Assembly (NCBI GenBank): GCA_945864085.1
Contig: CAMBAD010000014.1
Coordinates: forward strand, 1-36,546
Origin: an uncultured Streptococcus sp.
GTDB lineage: Bacteria; Bacillota; Bacilli; Lactobacillales; Streptococcaceae
DNA length: 36,546 nucleotides
Direction: 5' to 3'
Both the position numbers and the translations under genes were made by a program. The notes under the pieces were generated by a model. That model was not told where the DNA came from and made no database searches. It worked only from the letters and a program-made list of their open reading frames with translations. Below, one piece after another: positions 1 through 9,190 of the stretch (position 1 is the first letter of the stretch; each line of letters opens with the position of its first letter).

Positions 1-3000
1 CCAAGTGCTGGATGCTGACGCCTTTGATGGCTGCTTTTTCACCCTTAGCCAACTCGAAGGTGACACCTGTTTCTGGGTGAACAAGTTCCACTGGCTGCTC
101 AATCGTTGCTGGCGCAGTTGGTTCACTTGGAGTATCCGTTTTACCGCCTGTGCTTGGGGCGGTTGGCTCGCTTGGGGTGTCTGTAGTGCCTCCGTCACCT
201 GGTTGGGCTGGACTGTCTGTCTCACCGCCTGTGCTTGGTGGAGTTGGGGTACTTGGTGTGTCTGTGTTACCACCGTCGCCTGGTTGGGCTGGGCTGTCTG
301 TCTCACCACCTGTGCTTGGTGGGGTTGGCTCGCTTGGTGTATCTGTAGTGCCTCCGTCACCTGGTTGGGCTGGAGTGTCTGTCTCACTGCCTGTGCCTGG
401 GTTGCGGCTGGTCAGCCAGTCATTGATGAGTTCTGTGGTTTCATCGATAAGTCCTTGCGACTTGCTCTCTAGGGCTGCTTCTACGGCTGCCATTAAGCCC
501 TCAACTTCGCCACGTTCTGCTTCTGTCAGAGTAGCCACATCTAGGGCTTCAAGAGCCGCAAATGCTTCAAGTAAGGCTGCTTTGTTCAACTCTGTTGAGT
601 CGCCTGTGCCTGGTTGTTCTACTTCATTGGCTTCGTAAATGATTGCATAGTCACTGAAGTGTTTAGCGACAAAAGCAACCGCCTGGAACTCCTCAGCATT
701 TTCCCCACGCACAACTGTCTCAGTGAACTCCAGTTCTTCTGCCTGATCAGCAGCAGGAAGGTACACGATCTTATGAACAGTCTTCCCTTCAGCAATCGGT
801 ACGATGACCAAGGTGTCACGAATTGGATCGACTGATTGTCCTTCCTTATTCACTAACTCAATGCCATAGAGGTCGTACTCTTTTCCTGCAAGAGCAGCTG
901 GCACTGCTTGAGAATCTGTCGCTTTTTTGGTTACATCCAAGCCAACGATTGACCGAAGTTCACCAGCTTCCAGTTGAACACGGATACCCGTTTCAGAATC
1001 TCGCAGTTCAACCTCTTCCTCGTATTTAGCTGGTAAGAGTTCAAATAATTGCACCTCACGAACTGTCCACATGGTATTGTTCTTAACAGTCGGTGTTGTG
1101 TAAGCCTCTAGCGGCATGAAAGCAATGCGGTCGGCACGAATGCCTTCACCAAAGACAACCGGAATTTCTGCTGTTTCAAAAGCAACGGATTGTTCACCAG
1201 TGTCAAAGACTTCGACATCCTTCAAGAAGGCCTTCACACGATACTTGGTCATGGTACCATTGCCTGGTGTGCGCTTGGTGATTAAGAGCGAGTGCAGCTC
1301 TTTTTCCTCTGACAGGTCAAGGTTAATGGTTTGTGGCAAGGTAATTGCTGGGTTGCTAGAAGCATTCCACCGAAGTTCTGCTACCGTAGACTTGTTTCCA
1401 TCCATCAGATTGGCAAGGCCATAACCATTTGCATCCTCATAGACATCCTCACCTGTCACCCGAACCAGACGGCCATTGACCTTGGAAAGCACTTTATCAG
1501 GTGACTTGGTCAATAAAGCATTGATGGAAACTGGCAGATTGTTAATGTTGGTCAAGCTTCCTGTCACAACATCCAAGATAGCTGCGCCCCTATCTGCTTC
1601 TGTGATACGGTAGAGTAATTTTTTCTTGTCTAATTGCGATACAAACTCTGCCACATTTCCATTAGACAAGCGAAGATTTGGACTATTGAGGGCTAAAATA
1701 TCATTTTCAAAGTTCAAACCGACATAATTATTTTCATAGAAATCAATCGATGTAATCTTACTTTGCGGACGTCCAGGTGTCTCCTGAGTGATGTAGTTCC
1801 AGTTGAATTTCTTATAGAAAATAGAGTAAACGTTCAAATCGCCTGAACGGTGCTCATAGAGAAGACCGAAGTCATCTCCACCCAAATGTTGGATAGAGTT
1901 GTAGGCAAATTCTCCCTCTTGAACCATCTGGTGATTGAACCATTTGAGACTGCCATCTGCCTGGACCTCTGCCACACGGACATGCCCGTTAGTTCGGCCT
2001 GGACCATTGGCATTGGCAAGAACAATGTACTCTTTCCCATCGCGCTCAACACGGACGGCAGATAGTTGGACATAGACATCTGGAACTTCTGGGAAAATAT
2101 CAACTTCGTTGACCCATGTAGCGCCTCCATCCAGACTGGTTGCCATACGGACAACGCCCTTGCGGCCCCGCATGAACATCTTGAGCTGACCATTATTGAG
2201 CTGGACAATCGTCGCTTCTGTACCAATTTCAGTCGCATGGTTCATGGTGCTAGAATCCAAGACCGTACCATTTGCTAGGACACGACCATCATTGAAGGAC
2301 TTACCAGCAAGCCAAGTTTCCCCATTGTCATCAGAATAGAAGACCAGGGCTGACTGGGAATTCATACCACCAGTGTAGCTAAGTGAGTAGGCAGGTACTA
2401 CCAAACGCCCAGCATGGTCTCCCGTATGAAGGACAATACCTGTACCAGGGCCCAAGCCCAAGAACTTCATGTGTGGTTTTTTGAGGTTTGGAGTAATGTC
2501 TTTTGGATGTGACCAAGTCACTCCATCGTCATCACTGTATTGGAGCCAGATAAAGTTCGCCAGGGCTGTTCTAAACGGTGCTGTTTTTTCTGTCTGGAAG
2601 TAAATGTTACCAATCACTTCTGAACTGTCACCTTGGTAGATGTCTCCAATATTGGCAAAGGCAGGACTATCATCCAGAATGTTCACACGGTAGTCCGTTA
2701 CCTCACCAGTCGGCGTATAAATGCGCCCATCTTCTTTCAAAATGTAAGGAGTGGTCTCTCCTGTCTTATATAGATTGAGGTAGTGTTTGCCATCAATCAC
2801 TGTGTATTCTGGTTCGTACGTATCTGGTGCACCAAAGAGAGCCCGTCCTTCTGGATACATATCGTAGATAGCAAAGATTCGTTTGGTTGTCGGATCTTGT
2901 ACCAGAGCAGTATCGATGGTCAGTGGAGTTCCTTGATTGCGATCACGCGCACGTGGATTGGCACGCAGGTCAACCAGCTTAATGGTTTCACCCCAAGTTG

Positions 3001-4153
3001 CGCCCTGATCTGTACTCCGTTTAACGACTTGGGCAATATTTCCCCAGTCTGCACTGTGGTCATGACGTTGGTCAATCGCTGCAATCAGGGTTCCCTTGTC
3101 CGTCTTAAGAAGGGCAGGAATGCGGAAGCTTGCTACTTCATTGGCTGGATTTTTACGGTTATTCCGACCACCTTCAAATACAGTGACCTTCTCTGTCATT
3201 TCAGAGCCTTCTTCCATAATAAATGGATAATCTCTGCGAACAAAGAGGGCTGAACGGTTGGCAACTTCTTCGGCAGTTAAAGCACGATCATAGAGGGTAA
3301 AGTTATTGATAAGGAGATTGCTCGCGCCCCAAACATTCTGGCTGGCCCGTCTCATTTCCCCAAGTTGGCCCTTGTCAAGACCTGTACCGAAAATATCTCG
3401 GGAAGCAGTGCCTGTTTGCACCAGATTCCCATTCAGGTAGAGGGAAACTGAAACCGTATTGTCTTGGTTGGTATCATAAGTGACCGCAACAGCATTCCAT
3501 TCATTGTTTACAGCCTTATGACCGCCGGAATTGATAGCAATGACACGATCGTTTACACCCTGACTTGCCAAACGAGCTTCCATACCAAGCGTGTTGTTAT
3601 TGATGTAAATATTGGTATATTCATTGGCCTGGCTGCTGCTAGATAGGGCAAAGAGGTTATAGAGGCTCGTATTCTGTGCTGGCTGACCTGAATATTCCAG
3701 GTAAATGGTTCCAGCTGTTGACTCCTTAATAGCTGTGGTCGTCTCTGCATCCAATTCCTGACGCTTGGTGGTTCCGCTCAAGCGGATATTGTCCAGGCGA
3801 GCCACCTCATCTTCTGCTAAATCCTGACCCGCCAAACTTTTTGGCAAATCCTCAGGATTAAAGTCGAGCGGTATATCCGCCTCTTCAGCAGGAAGCTCCT
3901 GGTCATTTGCTACCTCGGCGACTTCCGATGAGTTTTCAGAAACTGTTGTTTCATTTGCTGTTCCTTCACTCTGGCTAGTGGTTTCTGTTCTTGTCGTTCC
4001 TGCTGTTCCCGTTACCAGGTTACTGGTTCCTTCTGTCGGATTAGTGGTCTCCGCAGCGGCTACTGCCTGCTGGGACACAGCAAATGAAGCCAAGATTAAA
4101 CTCGAAAATAGGGCAACCTTGTGGATCGGTTTAACCGATTGTTTTTCAACCAT
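1..4153 (-). CDS. nanA: NanA-like secreted exo-alpha-sialidase, partial (C-terminus beyond left edge)
   Basis: About 1384 codons are visible and the frame stays open through the left edge. The product should release terminal sialic acid from host glycans. The ATG at 4153 follows a strong AGGAGG. Domains in order: signal peptide (1-35, basic start, hydrophobic core, AVAAAE); Ser/Thr/Glu-rich spacer; concanavalin-like/CBM40-type domain (about 95-310); sialidase propeller (about 320-800) with FRIPALL near 342 and four Asp boxes (near 383, 544, 611, 677). Catalytic residues aligned from memory of pneumococcal NanA all seem present: Arg in FRIP, Asp in SADWG, Glu in TEATIVQ (~646), Arg in FMRG, Arg in GRTNG (~720), Tyr in LLYEH (~765). 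Then an F5/8C-like domain (905-1038), a beta module (1040-1175), a helical segment, three 27-residue Pro/Thr/Gly repeats, and the start of a second beta module. An LPXTG anchor probably lies outside the window. Single gene with its own promoter. Confidence 0.9.
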   Translation of the reverse strand, partial: MVEKQSVKPIHKVALFSSLILASFAVSQQAVAAAETTNPTEGTSNLVTGTAGTTRTETTSQSEGTANETTVSENSSEVAEVANDQELPAEEADIPLDFNPEDLPKSLAGQDLAEDEVARLDNIRLSGTTKRQELDAETTTAIKESTAGTIYLEYSGQPAQNTSLYNLFALSSSSQANEYTNIYINNNTLGMEARLASQGVNDRVIAINSGGHKAVNNEWNAVAVTYDTNQDNTVSVSLYLNGNLVQTGTASRDIFGTGLDKGQLGEMRRASQNVWGASNLLINNFTLYDRALTAEEVANRSALFVRRDYPFIMEEGSEMTEKVTVFEGGRNNRKNPANEVASFRIPALLKTDKGTLIAAIDQRHDHSADWGNIAQVVKRSTDQGATWGETIKLVDLRANPRARDRNQGTPLTIDTALVQDPTTKRIFAIYDMYPEGRALFGAPDTYEPEYTVIDGKHYLNLYKTGETTPYILKEDGRIYTPTGEVTDYRVNILDDSPAFANIGDIYQGDSSEVIGNIYFQTEKTAPFRTALANFIWLQYSDDDGVTWSHPKDITPNLKKPHMKFLGLGPGTGIVLHTGDHAGRLVVPAYSLSYTGGMNSQSALVFYSDDNGETWLAGKSFNDGRVLANGTVLDSSTMNHATEIGTEATIVQLNNGQLKMFMRGRKGVVRMATSLDGGATWVNEVDIFPEVPDVYVQLSAVRVERDGKEYIVLANANGPGRTNGHVRVAEVQADGSLKWFNHQMVQEGEFAYNSIQHLGGDDFGLLYEHRSGDLNVYSIFYKKFNWNYITQETPGRPQSKITSIDFYENNYVGLNFENDILALNSPNLRLSNGNVAEFVSQLDKKKLLYRITEADRGAAILDVVTGSLTNINNLPVSINALLTKSPDKVLSKVNGRLVRVTGEDVYEDANGYGLANLMDGNKSTVAELRWNASSNPAITLPQTINLDLSEEKELHSLLITKRTPGNGTMTKYRVKAFLKDVEVFDTGEQSVAFETAEIPVVFGEGIRADRIAFMPLEAYTTPTVKNNTMWTVREVQLFELLPAKYEEEVELRDSETGIRVQLEAGELRSIVGLDVTKKATDSQAVPAALAGKEYDLYGIELVNKEGQSVDPIRDTLVIVPIAEGKTVHKIVYLPAADQAEELEFTETVVRGENAEEFQAVAFVAKHFSDYAIIYEANEVEQPGTGDSTELNKAALLEAFAALEALDVATLTEAERGEVEGLMAAVEAALESKSQGLIDETTELINDWLTSRNPGTGSETDTPAQPGDGGTTDTPSEPTPPSTGGETDSPAQPGDGGNTDTPSTPTPPSTGGETDSPAQPGDGGTTDTPSEPTAPSTGGKTDTPSEPTAPATIEQPVELVHPETGVTFELAKGEKAAIKGVSIQHL
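143..385 (-). repeat. Three tandem 81-bp repeats encoding a 27-aa Pro/Thr/Gly stalk
   Basis: Three copies in register (305-385, 224-304, 143-223) encode units of the form ETDxPAQPGDGGxTDTPSxP followed by TxPSTGG; a partial fourth unit (KTDTPSEPTAP) follows. The period is exactly 81 bases, set by the recurring cctccgtcacc/ccaccgtcgcc blocks at 189, 270 and 351. Such repeats are typical wall-spanning stalks in Gram-positive surface proteins, and copy number is likely to vary between strains by slippage. Confidence 0.9.
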
Positions 4154-4197
4154 ACGCTCCTCCTAAATGACTTATTTTTAGTATGATGGTTAACTAT

Positions 4198-4206
4198 ATT
4201 ATATCA
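4198..4206 (-). promoter_or_regulatory. Extended -10 promoter of the sialidase gene
   Basis: Read on the minus strand, TGATATAAT is a TGn-extended -10 box about 45 bases before the ATG. No good -35 is visible at 17 bases, as is common for extended -10 promoters. The leader carries the AGGAGG site just before the start. Confidence 0.6.
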
Positions 4207-4334
4207 ATAACATATTAACATTTTTATTCTCTAAAAACAAGTTCTTTTCCAAAAACATTCTGGTTTTTTCGAAAAAAAGAAACGGAGTGAAACAGGACTT
4301 CAAAATTACTCTGTCAGCCCATCTTTCTTGCTTG

Positions 4335-4548
4335 TATAGTCTTTTAGTTTACTTTTAGTACTAGGCAACGAGCCGCAGGCATAACTCAATGCTTTCTTGT
4401 TTCTAGGCATTGACTTGAAACAGTCCCCCAGACTGTTTCAATCAGGCAAGGCGAGTTCAAACACTCCAGTGGAGTGTTTGAAGTTGGAAATAAGGAAACG
4501 ACGTTTCCTCGATCGTCGAAGTAATAAAAGAAAAACTAAATGACGATA
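4335..4548. mobile_element. RUP-like MITE, palindrome-rich copy A
   Basis: A 214-base element bounded by imperfect terminal inverted repeats: TATAGTCTTTTAGTTT on the left, and TATCGTCATTTAGTTT read inward from the right. Ends beginning TATA fit TA-targeting of IS630/mariner-type elements. Inside are GAGCCGCAGGC (shared with pneumococcal RUP) and a chain of palindromes: 4415-4441 (11+5+11), 4456-4482 (13+1+13) and 4494-4508 (7+1+7). The last two are joined by GTTGGAAATAA. It has no coding capacity. It occupies the middle of the 633-base gap between the sialidase and ytxH; apart from the sialidase promoter and the ytxH terminator, I see nothing else in that gap. Confidence 0.7.
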
Positions 4549-4718
4549 ATTTATAGCAACCTATTCCCTTTGGTACATCCTCCCTGAAAATCAACCATAA
4601 AAAATAACCAGATTTATCTCCAGCCAAAACTACTATATTGTAAGTATTCTCTATAATTCACTTCCTGCACCTTTTCATCCAAGGTATGAGTGTTGATTGC
4701 CTAGGCCTATTGCCAAAA

Positions 4719-4777
4719 ATAAAAATAGAAGCAAAGGCCTGCAACATGACTGTTACTTGTCTTCGCTTCTATTTTTT
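4719..4777 (-). terminator. Terminator after the hprK-lgt-DUF948-ytxH operon
   Basis: The arms AAAAATAGAAGC (4721-4732) and GCTTCTATTTTTT (4765-4777) pair around a 32-base loop and are flanked by A/T tracts on both sides. It lies directly after the ytxH stop. The long loop lowers confidence slightly. Confidence 0.65.
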
Positions 4778-4786
4778 GTGTTGAGA

Positions 4787-5299
4787 TTAGGCCTTTTCAG
4801 AATCTGCAAGAGGGAGCACAGGCGCAGCAGGTTCTGCCGCCACAGCTGTCAAGTCAATTTCAATATCTTCTGAGACTAGGACAGCGTCTTCAATGTCTTC
4901 TTGTGCAGTTACAGTAGGGGCTTTGACAGTCTTGGAACGGATTGCTTCTAAAATCTCTGCCTTTGACAGGTTCTGCTCAGCAAGTTTCTCTTTCAGCTGT
5001 TCGAAGGTTTCTAAAGACTTTTCCTTGCCTGATTTGAGCAGGTCTTCTACTGTCAACTCACCTGTTTCCAACTGCGTTTTCACCTCTGAAAACTTGTCAG
5101 AAGCCTGCTTGCCAAGGTCCTGAGCCTTGTTAACCAGATCCGCATTGATTTCCTCGTGGTTTTCCTTGTAATTTTGTGCAAAACCAACCACCTTATCCTT
5201 GACTGCCTTACCAGTTTTCGTTGCTAGAAAAGCTGCTGCCGCTGCTCCTCCCGCCGCACCCAGCAAGAGACTGGTCAGTAAACTAGATTTTTTAACCAT
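4787..5299 (-). CDS. YtxH-domain protein
   Basis: A 170-residue protein. A hydrophobic Ala/Gly-rich N-terminal segment (about 6-28, with GAAGGAAAAAFLA) looks like a membrane anchor. It is followed by the charged YtxH-type region (TGKAVKDKVVGFAQNYKEN) and long Lys/Glu-rich helices; the C-terminus is acidic and Ala/Pro-rich. YtxH proteins are small envelope proteins linked in other Firmicutes to general stress, with no known enzymatic role. The ATG follows AAGGAG, and the gene overlaps the end of the upstream DUF948 gene by 8 bases, so translation is probably coupled. Last gene of the hprK operon. Confidence 0.85.
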   Translation of the reverse strand: MVKKSSLLTSLLLGAAGGAAAAAFLATKTGKAVKDKVVGFAQNYKENHEEINADLVNKAQDLGKQASDKFSEVKTQLETGELTVEDLLKSGKEKSLETFEQLKEKLAEQNLSKAEILEAIRSKTVKAPTVTAQEDIEDAVLVSEDIEIDLTAVAAEPAAPVLPLADSEKA

Positions 5300-5696
5300 T
5301 TTTTTCTCCTTTCTTACCTAAGAGAGATGAGAGTGTTGAAAGGGCAGAAAGCGCTCCACCCGCCTTTATCGTATTTTTACCTGCCGATTTGGCCTTGACC
5401 GTCAAATCACGCGCCGAGGCATTGAGGGCAGATACAGAGGTAGACAGGTCGGCTACAGCCACAAAGAGAGGGTCCAAAGTCGACACCTTACCATTAACAT
5501 CCTCCACCAAGACATTGGTTTTGACTAACAATTCATTAGTCTGATGGAGGGCTACATTCACATCGCTGGTCAAGATTTTCAGCGTCTGTTGGGCCTCATC
5601 CGTTACTGCCCCTAATTTTTTCAGGAATTGGATGAGGTAAATCGCTACTGCTACAACAGCGAGAGCGATAATCAGTACAGAAATTTCGATTAACAT
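5292..5696 (-). CDS. DUF948-family membrane-anchored protein
   Basis: 134 residues. One N-terminal transmembrane segment (about 4-26) is followed by an amphipathic region with heptad-like Leu/Val spacing (TLKILTSDVNVALHQTNELL), as in DUF948 proteins. The C-terminus is Lys/Gly-rich. The molecular function is unknown. The start at 5696 follows AAAAGGAG. It sits 12 bases after lgt and overlaps ytxH by 8 bases. The DUF948-ytxH pair recurs behind hprK-lgt in streptococci, which supports a shared envelope role. Confidence 0.85.
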   Translation of the reverse strand: MLIEISVLIIALAVVAVAIYLIQFLKKLGAVTDEAQQTLKILTSDVNVALHQTNELLVKTNVLVEDVNGKVSTLDPLFVAVADLSTSVSALNASARDLTVKAKSAGKNTIKAGGALSALSTLSSLLGKKGEKNG

Positions 5697-5708
5697 AGGA
5701 GGCTCCTT

Positions 5709-6485
5709 TTAGGGTTGATAAAATGGAATAGAAGGTTTTCTTCTCCGCACCAGGATTAGAACAAAACCGACTAGGATTAGCAAGCCTGATAGCCATTGTG
5801 AAATGCGAATCCCCAAGAACATCAGGCTGTCTGTCCGCATGCCTTCAATCAAGAGACGACCACAACCATACCAAATCAGGTAAAAGGCAGTCAATTCTCC
5901 CTGCTTGAGCAAGCGAGGCCGCCTGCGCAAGACACACAGCAAGGCAAAGCCCAGCAAGTTCCAGACGGATTCAAACAGGAAGGTCGGCTGGCGATAAGCC
6001 CCATCAATATACATCTGGTCACGAATAAAAGCAGGGAGGTAATCAAGATTCTCCACAGCCTGACCATAGGCTTCCTGGTTGAAAAAATTTCCCCAGCGAC
6101 CGATTGCCTGGGCAATCATGACTGAGGGTGCTGCGATGTCCAGAAAATCCCAAGTATCGATAAACCGATGCCTGCTGAAGAAATACAGGACAATGGCTCC
6201 AGTTATCAAGCCACCATAGATGGCGATACCACCGTTCCAAATTGCAAAGATGGAAAGGGGATCGTCTTTGTAATCGCTCCAAGTAAAGAGAACATAGTAC
6301 AGCCTTGCGCCGACGATAGACAGCGGAAATGCAATCAGAATAAAATCCAGAATATCATCTGGCCGAATCTTTTTCCGAGGTGCTTCCTTGGTCGCTAAAT
6401 ACACAGCGAGAATCAGACCTACTAGGATACAAAGGGCATACCAACGGATTTCCAGGGGCCCTAGTTTAATTGCGATTGGATCCAT
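5709..6485 (-). CDS. lgt: Prolipoprotein diacylglyceryl transferase
   Basis: 258 residues, normal for Lgt. This integral membrane enzyme moves diacylglycerol from phosphatidylglycerol to the lipobox cysteine of prolipoproteins. It shows several hydrophobic helices, the family signature region [13 protein letters not shown] (about 130-142), the preceding [10 protein letters not shown] segment, and the late [12 protein letters not shown] stretch. The start at 6485 is one base after the hprK stop, an arrangement that implies co-translation. The hprK-lgt order is conserved in Firmicutes. Confidence 0.96.
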   Translation of the reverse strand: MDPIAIKLGPLEIRWYALCILVGLILAVYLATKEAPRKKIRPDDILDFILIAFPLSIVGARLYYVLFTWSDYKDDPLSIFAIWNGGIAIYGGLITGAIVLYFFSRHRFIDTWDFLDIAAPSVMIAQAIGRWGNFFNQEAYGQAVENLDYLPAFIRDQMYIDGAYRQPTFLFESVWNLLGFALLCVLRRRPRLLKQGELTAFYLIWYGCGRLLIEGMRTDSLMFLGIRISQWLSGLLILVGFVLILVRRRKPSIPFYQP

Positions 6486-6486
6486 C

Positions 6487-7419
6487 TCAGCCCTCTTCTC
6501 TATTCTGTTTAATCAAGGAACCCAGGCGCTCCTCAAAACTCTTGGTTGCGTCAAAACCCATCTGCTTGGCGCGATAGTTCATAGCCGCAGCCTCAATAAC
6601 CACTGAGATATTGCGCCCTGTCTGCACAGGAATCTTTATCTGGGGAATAACGATTCCTGCAATTTCAATCGTATCTCCAGAATTTCCTAGGCGGTCAAAG
6701 ACCTTGCCTTTTTCAAAATTTTCCAGATAAATGGCTAACTGGACTTCTGATGAATCCTTAACTGCACTGGCACCGTATAGGCTCATGATGTCGATAATTC
6801 CAACACCGCGAATCTCTAGTAAGTGGCGCAGAATTTCCGCAGGTTCGCCCCAAAGGGTCACATCGTCCTTGGCATAGACATCCACGCGGTCGTCAGCCAC
6901 TAGGCGGTGCCCCCGCTTGACCAATTCGAGACCCGTTTCACTTTTACCAATACCAGAATCACCTTGAATCAAGACACCCATTCCATATATATCCATGAGA
7001 ACACCGTGAACACTGGTGCGCTGGGCCAAGCGACTGTCCAGATAAGAAGACAATTCCCCAGACAAACGACTGGTTGCAGTCTTGCTGCGACAGATGGCAA
7101 TCCTCTTTTCCTTCGCCGCCCTGTACATCTCCTCTGGTATTTCCAAATCACGCGCAACAATAATCACGGGCGTTTCGGGCTGAAACATCTGAGATAGAAC
7201 CTGATAGCGGTTATGGGCTGTCATGGCCATCAAATAGGACCACTCCTTCATTCCCATCAGCTGAATCCGCTCAGGAGCATAAAAATCAAAATAGCCTGTC
7301 ATTTCCAAGCCGGGCCGAGTAATATCTGCTGTGGTGATTTGCTTCTGGAGCAATTCCTCTGTGCTGTAAGCACATTCAATTCGCAGGTTATCGACCAAAT
7401 CTTTTACATAAACGGTCAT
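6487..7419 (-). CDS. hprK: HPr kinase/phosphorylase
   Basis: 310 residues, full length. The bifunctional enzyme phosphorylates and dephosphorylates HPr on its regulatory serine, controlling carbon catabolite repression through CcpA. A Walker A motif GDSGIGKSE lies near 154-161, with the [16 protein letters not shown] segment just before it; the HprK signature region ([16 protein letters not shown]) follows near 203-218. First gene of the operon; the ATG at 7419 follows GTGAGGG, and an extended -10 lies about 30 bases upstream. The promoter is well separated from that of divergent manA. Confidence 0.97.
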   Translation of the reverse strand: MTVYVKDLVDNLRIECAYSTEELLQKQITTADITRPGLEMTGYFDFYAPERIQLMGMKEWSYLMAMTAHNRYQVLSQMFQPETPVIIVARDLEIPEEMYRAAKEKRIAICRSKTATSRLSGELSSYLDSRLAQRTSVHGVLMDIYGMGVLIQGDSGIGKSETGLELVKRGHRLVADDRVDVYAKDDVTLWGEPAEILRHLLEIRGVGIIDIMSLYGASAVKDSSEVQLAIYLENFEKGKVFDRLGNSGDTIEIAGIVIPQIKIPVQTGRNISVVIEAAAMNYRAKQMGFDATKSFEERLGSLIKQNREEG

Positions 7420-7445
7420 TATTCCCTCACTTTCAGTTTTATTAT

Positions 7446-7454
7446 ATTATACCA
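7446..7454 (-). promoter_or_regulatory. Extended -10 promoter of hprK operon
   Basis: Minus-strand TGGTATAAT gives a perfect TATAAT with a TGn extension and a leader of about 20 bases. The -35 region is poor. Confidence 0.65.
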
Positions 7455-7570
7455 TAAGCCTAGGGTTAGGGGAGAAAGAAGGGTTATTTTTAACAAAAAG
7501 ACAACTGAACACCTCCTTCACCTCACAACCATCAGAAAATCTCCTCCAAACTGCATAATTTTCTTGAATC

Positions 7571-7579
7571 TGTTATACT
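7571..7579 (+). promoter_or_regulatory. Extended -10 promoter of manA
   Basis: TGTTATACT on the plus strand, 34 bases before the manA ATG. A weak -35 (CTGCAT, 7551-7556) is at 17-base spacing. The ribosome site AAGGAG precedes the ATG. Confidence 0.6.
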
Positions 7580-7613
7580 GATAGAAGATACACAAAACCA
7601 TAAGGAGAATTCC

Positions 7614-8570
7614 ATGGAACCATTATTTCTCACACCCGTCATGCAGGAAAAAATTTGGGGTGGCAATCGCCTGAAAACCAACTACAACTACCATATTCCA
7701 AGTGAAAAAACTGGTGAATGTTGGGCCATTTCTGCCCACCCAAACGGTGTCACCACCATTTCAAATGGACACTATAAAGACAGAGGCCTGGACGACCTCT
7801 ACCAAAATGAAAAGCATTTATTTGGGAATCCAGAAGATGAGGTCTTTCCACTACTAACAAAAATCCTCGACGCCAACGACTGGCTCAGCGTCCAAGTCCA
7901 TCCTGATGACAGCTATGGCTTGGCCCACGAAGGCGAACTAGGTAAGACCGAATGCTGGTATATCTTAGAAGCCGATGAGGGTGCTGAAATCATCTACGGC
8001 CACAATGCCCAATCCAAAGAAGAACTCCGCCAGCAAATTGAAGCTGGAGACTGGGACACACTCCTGACCCATGTACCCGTTAAAAAAGGCGATTTCTTCT
8101 TCGTTCCAAGCGGCACCATGCACGCCATCGGTAAAGGTATCATGATTTTGGAAACCCAGCAATCCAGCGACACCACCTATCGGGTCTATGATTTTGATCG
8201 CCGCGATGAGGCTGGAAATCTGCGTGAACTCCATATAGACAAATCCATCGATGTCCTCACCATCGGTCCCGTTGCAAATTCGACACCTGCTCGTCTTAAA
8301 GCAAATCATCTGGACAGCACACTACTGGTTGCCAATCCATTCTTCACTGTCTACAAATGGCACATCCAACAGGAAGTTAAGATGGAACAGACCACCCCTT
8401 ACCTCCTTGTCAGCGTCATCGAAGGCCAAGGAGCCATCCAAGTGGGCGATACCAACTACCCACTCCAAAAAGGCAGTCACTTTATCCTACCAGCTAATGT
8501 GGCTGAATGGACTTTTACAGGCCAGATGGAACTAATCGCTAGTCATGCAAATTATAGTCGAATGAATTAG
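7614..8570 (+). CDS. manA: Mannose-6-phosphate isomerase, class I
   Basis: 318 residues. It interconverts mannose-6-phosphate and fructose-6-phosphate in the cytosol. Visible family features: the N-terminal KIWGGNRL, the zinc-site block QVHPDD (about 95-100), KTECWYIL, and the GTMHAIGKG / ETQQSSDTTYRVYDFDR region (about 168-200). The start at 7614 follows AAGGAG. Odd point: from position 8553 the reading frame is inside a RUP-like element, so the last five residues (YSRMN) and the TAG stop come from its terminal inverted repeat. The fold should be intact, since the insertion is at the extreme C-terminus. Monocistronic, ending in the shared terminator at 8883. Confidence 0.95.
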   Translation: MEPLFLTPVMQEKIWGGNRLKTNYNYHIPSEKTGECWAISAHPNGVTTISNGHYKDRGLDDLYQNEKHLFGNPEDEVFPLLTKILDANDWLSVQVHPDDSYGLAHEGELGKTECWYILEADEGAEIIYGHNAQSKEELRQQIEAGDWDTLLTHVPVKKGDFFFVPSGTMHAIGKGIMILETQQSSDTTYRVYDFDRRDEAGNLRELHIDKSIDVLTIGPVANSTPARLKANHLDSTLLVANPFFTVYKWHIQQEVKMEQTTPYLLVSVIEGQGAIQVGDTNYPLQKGSHFILPANVAEWTFTGQMELIASHANYSRMN

Positions 8571-8716
8571 CTTTCAGACAAGGAACTGAGGCGCAGGTTG
8601 CTAGAACAGCCTAGAGGCTGTTCTAGGTTGGAAATAAGACTTGCGAAGCAAGTCACTTTCGTAGAGTACGGCAAGTCGAAAGTGACGATGTATCAAAGAT
8701 AATTCAAATGACTATA
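8553..8716. mobile_element. RUP-like MITE copy B, inserted at the 3' end of manA
   Basis: 164 bases with terminal inverted repeats TATAGTCGAATGAATTAG (left) and TATAGTCATTTGAATTAT (right, read inward). The outer parts match the 106-base copy at 36223-36328 almost exactly. The extra internal part holds two perfect palindromes, 8601-8626 (12+2+12) and 8638-8654 (7+3+7), joined by GTTGGAAATAA (8627-8637). The element encodes nothing itself but provides the end of manA. Confidence 0.75.
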
Positions 8717-8718
8717 AA

Positions 8719-8875
8719 AACCTGTATTCACAGTTCAGCACTGCTATCTAAGGCTAATTTTTCAGCTACTCATCGTTCGTTTTTTTCAAAATACAGTCAG
8801 CATTCCCACAAAAAACGGACTTGAGGAGCGAAAAAGAATCTCTTCTATAACAGCAGCTGACTTGTGAATACATTC
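8719..8875. mobile_element. Second-type inverted-repeat element, copy 1
   Basis: A repeat of about 157 bases starting AACCTGTATTCAC. Its right end is a decayed inverted copy (GTGAATACATTCT). It shares its body with copies at 36066-36221 and 13645-13762 and, inverted and degenerate, at 35199-35328. It starts two bases after the RUP-like element. With that element and the terminator it accounts for the whole gap between manA and the PspC gene. Confidence 0.65.
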
Positions 8876-8882
8876 TAAGGAA

Positions 8883-8922
8883 AAAAAGAACTTGAGTTGC
8901 TTTATGAACTCAAGTTCTTTTT
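8883..8922. terminator. Bidirectional terminator between manA and the PspC gene
   Basis: A perfect stem AAAAGAACTTGAGTT / AACTCAAGTTCTTTT with a short loop, preceded by A-tracts and followed by T-tracts. It sits between two convergent genes and can serve both strands. Confidence 0.9.
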
Positions 8923-8929
8923 CCTGTTT

Positions 8930-9190
8930 TTATTTATGTATCTTCTCCGCATCTTTTATTTTACGCGGACCTGTTCCATAGCGCTCCGCATCCTGATCTT
9001 CCTTATAGGGCAAAAAGTAAGCCGCAGCAATATAGAGACCCGTTAGCAAAAGAGAGGACTTGCCTAGAAACAGACCAGCAATGAAGATGACACGAACCAG
9101 CCACGTTTCCCAGCCAAGCTTATGGGCTAAACCAGCCAGAACACCTGCTAAAACCCGTCCCTTGCGCAATTTATATAATTTAATTGACAT
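8930..9190 (-). CDS. PspC-domain membrane protein
   Basis: 86 residues. The PspC domain spans nearly the whole protein: a basic start (MSIKLYKLRKGRVLAGVLAG), then GLAHKLGWETWLVRVIF and one hydrophobic stretch (about 33-60) ending in YFLPYKED. PspC proteins are membrane components of envelope-stress responses. The ATG at 9190 follows AAAGGAA and overlaps the DUF4097-like gene by 11 bases, so the two are co-translated. No histidine kinase or response regulator is next to them. Confidence 0.88.
   Translation of the reverse strand: MSIKLYKLRKGRVLAGVLAGLAHKLGWETWLVRVIFIAGLFLGKSSLLLTGLYIAAAYFLPYKEDQDAERYGTGPRKIKDAEKIHK

Noticed and set aside
143..385. Regular 81-base periodicity that could be mistaken for a CRISPR array
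   Set aside because: The repeats are contiguous without unique spacers and encode an in-frame 27-residue unit.
5..638. Plus-strand open frames rich in Trp, Cys and Gly or in Ser and Pro
   Set aside because: They are antisense shadows of the 27-residue repeats of the sialidase gene; the opposite frame has domains, signal peptide and ribosome site.
4154..4334. Possible hidden gene in the A/T-rich stretch upstream of the sialidase
   Set aside because: There are no frames of useful length with ribosome sites; only the sialidase promoter can be supported.
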